From positions 1,236,139 through 1,300,138 of the forward strand of contig NZ_LMOJ01000001.1 of assembly GCF_001424165.1 (NCBI RefSeq): a DNA stretch of 64,000 bases. Reading direction: 5' to 3'. The translations under genes were made by a program, and so were the position numbers. The notes beneath the pieces are model-generated. The model made no database searches, was not told the origin of the DNA, and saw nothing but the letters and a program-made list of their open reading frames with translations. The DNA is from Massilia sp. Leaf139. Its GTDB lineage: Bacteria; Pseudomonadota; Gammaproteobacteria; Burkholderiales; Burkholderiaceae_D. This document shows, in pieces, positions 60,712 through 64,000 of this stretch (positions within the stretch are counted from its first letter, which is position 1; the number at the start of each line of letters is the position of its first letter).

Positions 60712-61937
60712 GCGGCTTCCACGGCACGCACGGCGCTGTGCGCGCTCCAGCGGCGCAGCGCGAGCGCCGCTCCCACCGCGAAGATCCCGCCGACGATCAG
60801 CACGATGCGCGTATCGAACAGGGCCAGGATGCCGCCGGCGAGGGCCATCACGATGTTCGCCAGGCAGAAGGTAGTCGACAGCAGCCCCATCACGGCGCCC
60901 TGGCCATGCTCCGCGAACCGGTCGGCGGCCCAGCCCTGGATGGTGGCGTTATAGAAGGCATGCGGCAAACCGAACAGGACGATGGCAGCCAGGCCGACCT
61001 CCAGGCTGCCGAAGCCGACCGCGAGGATGGCCAGCGCCGCTGCGCCCGCTTGCGCACCCGCGCGGCGCCGCGGCTCCCTGGCGCTGGCGCGGCCGGCGAA
61101 CAGCGCGGCGAAGGTCATCAGGGCGCACATGCCCATGTTGACGAAGGCGATCTGCGGCACGTCGTAGCGGCCGACGTCGACCAGCCAGAGCGGGAAGAAT
61201 TCATAAAAGGCGGCGACCCCGCAGGCGTAGGCGAAATGCACCTGGAACAGGCGTTTGAGCGGCGCATGGCGCAGCAGCGTGAAGGCGTGGCGCTCGCGCG
61301 CGACCGTCCACCAGCGCGCGCCGTGCCCTGGCGCCACCGCTTCGCGTTCCAGGGACAGCGCCGCGAGCAGCGCGCCCAGCATCAGCGCGCCGGCCGCGAT
61401 CGCGAACGGCAGCACCAATGAGACGCCCACCGTCAGACCGGCCAGCAGCGGCCCGAACAGCCAGCCGAGGTGGAAGGCGCCGTTCTGCCAGGACAGCGCA
61501 TGGTTGCGCAGGCCCCCGCTCACCTTTTCCGCCAGCATGCCGCGCATGATCGCGCCGTTGCCCTCCAGCAGGCCGGTGGCGAAGCGAGCCAGGAGGAACA
61601 GCGGGTAGGATTCCGCGACCAGGGCGGCGGCCGTCAGCGCATGGCCGGCGGCCGCGCCGATGGCGGTCGCGAGCAGCATGCGGCGCCGGCCGAAGCGATC
61701 CGATACCGCGCCCAGCACCGCGCTGCCAATCAAGAGGCCCAGCGGGTTGACCATCAGGGCGATGCCGAGCAGGAGCTTGGGCGGCAGTCCGAGGAAGGAA
61801 ACGAGACCGTTGCCGGTATCGCCCGCGAACAGGGGCGCCAGGATCGGATACGGCAGCGAGGCGCCGGTCGTCGACAGCAGCCCGAGCAGGCAGGCGCTGG
61901 CGATGAGCAAACTGGTTCGGGTCGGGGATGCTTGCAT
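60708..61937 (-). CDS. MFS transporter
   Basis: 409 residues, 12 helices: L-G-A-V-S-D-R-F-G-R-R-R-M (motif A), L-E-G-N-G-A-I, F-H-L-G-W-L-F-G-P-L-L-A-G (motif C-like, antiporter), F-A-G-R-A-S. Probably drug or metabolite efflux. ATG at 61937 is preferred to a TTG 27 bases upstream. First gene of the MFS-regulator operon; palindrome at 61965 upstream. Confidence 0.85.
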   Translation of the reverse strand: MQASPTRTSLLIASACLLGLLSTTGASLPYPILAPLFAGDTGNGLVSFLGLPPKLLLGIALMVNPLGLLIGSAVLGAVSDRFGRRRMLLATAIGAAAGHALTAAALVAESYPLFLLARFATGLLEGNGAIMRGMLAEKVSGGLRNHALSWQNGAFHLGWLFGPLLAGLTVGVSLVLPFAIAAGALMLGALLAALSLEREAVAPGHGARWWTVARERHAFTLLRHAPLKRLFQVHFAYACGVAAFYEFFPLWLVDVGRYDVPQIAFVNMGMCALMTFAALFAGRASAREPRRRAGAQAGAAALAILAVGFGSLEVGLAAIVLFGLPHAFYNATIQGWAADRFAEHGQGAVMGLLSTTFCLANIVMALAGGILALFDTRIVLIVGGIFAVGAALALRRWSAHSAVRAVEAA

Positions 61938-61964
61938 GCCCCGATTCTCGCCTTGGCTCGGCAA

Positions 61965-61988
61965 TAAGTAAACGAGATTGTTTATTTA
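61965..61988. promoter_or_regulatory. Palindrome before the MFS-regulator operon
   Basis: TAAGTAAAC-N6-GTTTATTTA: nine-base arms with one mismatch, 28 bases before the MFS start. The obvious candidate binding site of the HTH protein encoded in the same operon (autoregulation); also shared with the histidine-kinase 3' end. Confidence 0.6.
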
Positions 61989-62018
61989 ATCAGCCACCGA
62001 CCGCAAAGGAGGCGCGGC

Positions 62019-63632
62019 TCAGTCGCCTGGGTCGGCAAGCGGCAGCATGATCGTGAAGGTGCTGCCCTGATCCGCGCCGCGGCTGTCGGCGCCGATCGTC
62101 CCGCCGTGGGCCTCGACCAGCTGGCGCGTGATCCACAGCCCGACGCCCAGCCCGCCCGCGGGCAGCACATCGCCGTCGCCCTCGGCGCGCGTGAACAGCT
62201 CGAACAGGCGTGCGAGCGTGCGCGGCGACATACCGATGCCGTTATCGGTCACCCGCACCAGCGCCTGCGTTCCGCGCAGCTCGACGTCGACTTCAATGCG
62301 CACGGGCGCGCGCGAATACTTGATTGCATTCGCGATCACGTTGTTGAAGGCCTGGGCCAGCCGCGTCGGATCGGCCCGCACCGGAACCGGCTGCGGCGGC
62401 ATCGACAACAGCAGGGTATGCGTCCTGGCCGACACCAGGGCGCGCGCGCCCTCGACCGCCGCCAGCACCGCGTCCTTCAAGTCCAGCGCCTGCGGCCGCA
62501 CCGCCGCCTGGCCGTAATAGATATAGGAGGTGTCGAGGACGTCCTCGAGCAGCCGGGTCATGTGGCCGAACTGGCGCTCCATGAGCGCGACCACCGCTTC
62601 GGGCATCACGCCCGTTCCGGGCCGGCCCAGCAGCCTCAGGCTGTTGCGCACCACGTTCAGCGGATCGCGCAGCTGGTGCGCGAGCACGGCCAGGAACTTG
62701 TCCTTGCGGCGGTCGGCGTCCTGTAGCGAGTCGAGCAGGCGCAGGCGCTCCATGTGCACCCAGGCGCGGTCGGCGATGTCGCGCACCAGCGCCACGTCCT
62801 CGGGGCGCCAGTCCAGCGGCGCGCGGCTGATGACGGCCGTGACCGCCGCCGGCCGGCCCGCCACGATGTGCGGCACCAGCAGGCAGGCGCCCACCGAAAG
62901 CGGCAGGCCCGGATGGTTCTCGCCTGCTGCGACCGTCTCGCCGCGCGCGAGGCGGGCGACGACGTCCGGGCCGAACTGGGGCAGCACCAGGCCGTCGAGC
63001 TCGACGGACTCGAGTTCGCCGCACACCCCCGCGACGACGCAGCGCACCGGCCCGAGATATTCCTCGATCAGGGCGCGCGCGCTGGTGGCGATGTCGTTCG
63101 GCTCGACGGCCGCGCGCACCGCGCTGGCCAGGGTGTCGAGCAGGCGCAGGCGCGTCTCGTGGCGCTTGCGTTCGGTGATGTCGTAGGAAACCACCAGCGC
63201 GGCATGCACGCGTCCGTGGGCATCGGCGAGCGGCGTGCCATGCGACTCGTACCAGCGCGCGCCGATGCGGTGTTCGCGCACGAAGCTGCCGCCGGCGAGG
63301 ATGCTGCGGTAGTCCGCCGTGAACTGGGCCAGCAGCTCCGGCGGCAGGGCTTCCTGCAGGGTGCGTCCCTCGAAGTGGGCGGGCGCGAAGCCCGAGGCGC
63401 GCAAGCCCGAACCCGCGGCCAGCACATAGCGCAAGCCCGGATCGACGACGAACACCGCGCCGCAGGGCAGCTGCTCGGCGATCGCCCGATAGAGCGTGGA
63501 GCCGCCGTCGCCGCCTGCGCAATCCGCGCCGCTCATGCCGGCTTGCCCCGCGGCCCCATGGGTCGCCGAACCCGCGAGGGCGGCCAGGCTATCCTGCAAG
63601 GCATCACGGAAGGGCGCAGTAAAGAATGGCAT
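62019..63632 (-). CDS. PAS-GAF sensor histidine kinase
   Basis: 537 residues without membrane helices. PAS domain about 48-155 (L-P-C-G-A-V-F-V-V-D-P, V-S-Y-D-I-T-E-R-K), GAF about 170-300, HisKA with H319-Q-L-R-D-P-L (usual H-E-L-R-N-P-L), HATPase with N box N-N-V-I-A-N-A-I-K-Y-S, G1 D-N-G-I-G-M and G2 G-L-G-V-G-L-W. Cytoplasmic sensor. No response regulator adjacent. Confidence 0.9.
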   Translation of the reverse strand: MPFFTAPFRDALQDSLAALAGSATHGAAGQAGMSGADCAGGDGGSTLYRAIAEQLPCGAVFVVDPGLRYVLAAGSGLRASGFAPAHFEGRTLQEALPPELLAQFTADYRSILAGGSFVREHRIGARWYESHGTPLADAHGRVHAALVVSYDITERKRHETRLRLLDTLASAVRAAVEPNDIATSARALIEEYLGPVRCVVAGVCGELESVELDGLVLPQFGPDVVARLARGETVAAGENHPGLPLSVGACLLVPHIVAGRPAAVTAVISRAPLDWRPEDVALVRDIADRAWVHMERLRLLDSLQDADRRKDKFLAVLAHQLRDPLNVVRNSLRLLGRPGTGVMPEAVVALMERQFGHMTRLLEDVLDTSYIYYGQAAVRPQALDLKDAVLAAVEGARALVSARTHTLLLSMPPQPVPVRADPTRLAQAFNNVIANAIKYSRAPVRIEVDVELRGTQALVRVTDNGIGMSPRTLARLFELFTRAEGDGDVLPAGGLGVGLWITRQLVEAHGGTIGADSRGADQGSTFTIMLPLADPGD

Positions 63633-63879
63633 GGACGATATCGGGAAGCTGAACGTAAATACTCCGTTAACGATCTTAGCACGACATTTTGTCTGTTATT
63701 CGATAGAAATATTCAATTCGAATATCCGATTTGAAAGCCTGTTTATCCTCGGCCCATTCGTCTCGGCGCAGGATGCACCGACATCGGAATACGTCGGACT
63801 GGATCAGGGCGCAATCGGCGAAAAGATTAACTCTTTTTATCGATGAGAGTATGCCCACCATTCGCCATCTCATCAATCG

Positions 63880-63896
63880 GAAATGATTATCATTTG
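63880..63896. promoter_or_regulatory. Fur-box-like motif
   Basis: On the minus strand AATGATAATCATT, the core of the Fur 19-mer (GATAATGATAATCATTATC). It overlaps the stop codon of the partial GNAT gene, so it may control the kinase promoter region (63633-63880) or be fortuitous. Confidence 0.3.
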
Positions 63897-64000
63897 CGGA
63901 ACGCTGGATTATCCATTATGTAATCGACTTTCGCTTCGCCCAGCTGCCTGCGCGTCCAGCCCTGCAGCGCATAGAAGCGGTCGGCGCGGGTATGCGCCCC
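63890..64000 (-). CDS. GNAT acetyltransferase, C-terminal end (partial)
   Basis: 36 codons run in from the right edge: H-T-R-A-D-R-F-Y-A-L-Q-G-W-T, then Y-I-M-D-N-P-A-F-R-K and stop. The R-A-D-R-F-Y...G-W pattern is the last helix/strand of a GNAT fold. The remainder is outside the window. Confidence 0.6.
   Translation of the reverse strand, partial: GAHTRADRFYALQGWTRRQLGEAKVDYIMDNPAFRK

Noticed and set aside
63676-63876. 66-codon minus-strand frame near the right end
   Set aside because: AT-rich non-coding composition, no ribosome site, odd residue content.

Overview
The window is a GC-rich chromosomal segment whose gene content fits a betaproteobacterium of the Oxalobacteraceae (Massilia/Telluria/Pseudoduganella type). 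Supporting signs are the nadA-nadC pair with a nearby nadB, the pilZ-holB-tmk-mltG block divergent from ygfZ, genes of exosortase-A-associated families, an N-acyl amino acid synthase, and a dif-like site of proteobacterial type. All identifications were made by reading the sequence; no database search was run.

Layout. 0-12 kb: tadA, an esterase-like hydrolase, ldcA, a YbiT-type ABC-F ATPase, then NAD genes (nadA, nadC, nadB) around a sirtuin/hydrolase pair, a SnoaL-like secreted protein and a DMT exporter. 12-25 kb: an accessory island with two exosortase-A-associated hydrolases, an acyl-CoA-ligase-like and an asparagine-synthetase-like protein that both lack key catalytic residues, an exosortase-system glycosyltransferase, an N-acyl amino acid synthase coupled to a VAO-type flavoprotein, and a flavin monooxygenase fused to an esterase. 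25-30 kb: amino acid permease, nicotinamidase, a tyrosine recombinase behind a LexA box, then about 1.2 kb without genes.

30.5-41.98 kb: a complete-looking 11.5 kb provirus of a tailless, membrane-containing virus related to corticovirus PM2. It carries a double-jelly-roll-type major capsid protein, an FtsK/HerA-like packaging ATPase, a Phage_GPA-type rolling-circle Rep, a row of small one-helix membrane proteins, a lambda-R-like lysozyme, a holin candidate and a divergently read repressor. Most genes overlap by 1-4 bases, and seven genes under 60 codons are listed here. It has no integrase of its own. It is bounded by two dif-like sites that share the central hexamer and XerC arm, one with an intact and one with a degenerate XerD arm. 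This is the footprint of XerC/XerD-exploiting integration as in CTXphi, so the window should include the chromosome dimer-resolution site.

42-64 kb: ordinary chromosome. An AI-2E-family permease, universal stress protein, lpxO, a methyltransferase, ankyrin protein, tatD, GNAT, pilZ, holB, tmk, mltG, ygfZ, an NRDE protein, an SDR/SDR/Dabb/thiolase operon behind a TetR-like operator, an MHS-type transporter, a regulator/MFS pair with its own palindrome, a PAS-GAF histidine kinase and the 3' end of a GNAT gene. A REP-like element (GTAGGGTGG...CCACGCGTT) recurs in intergenic gaps throughout.
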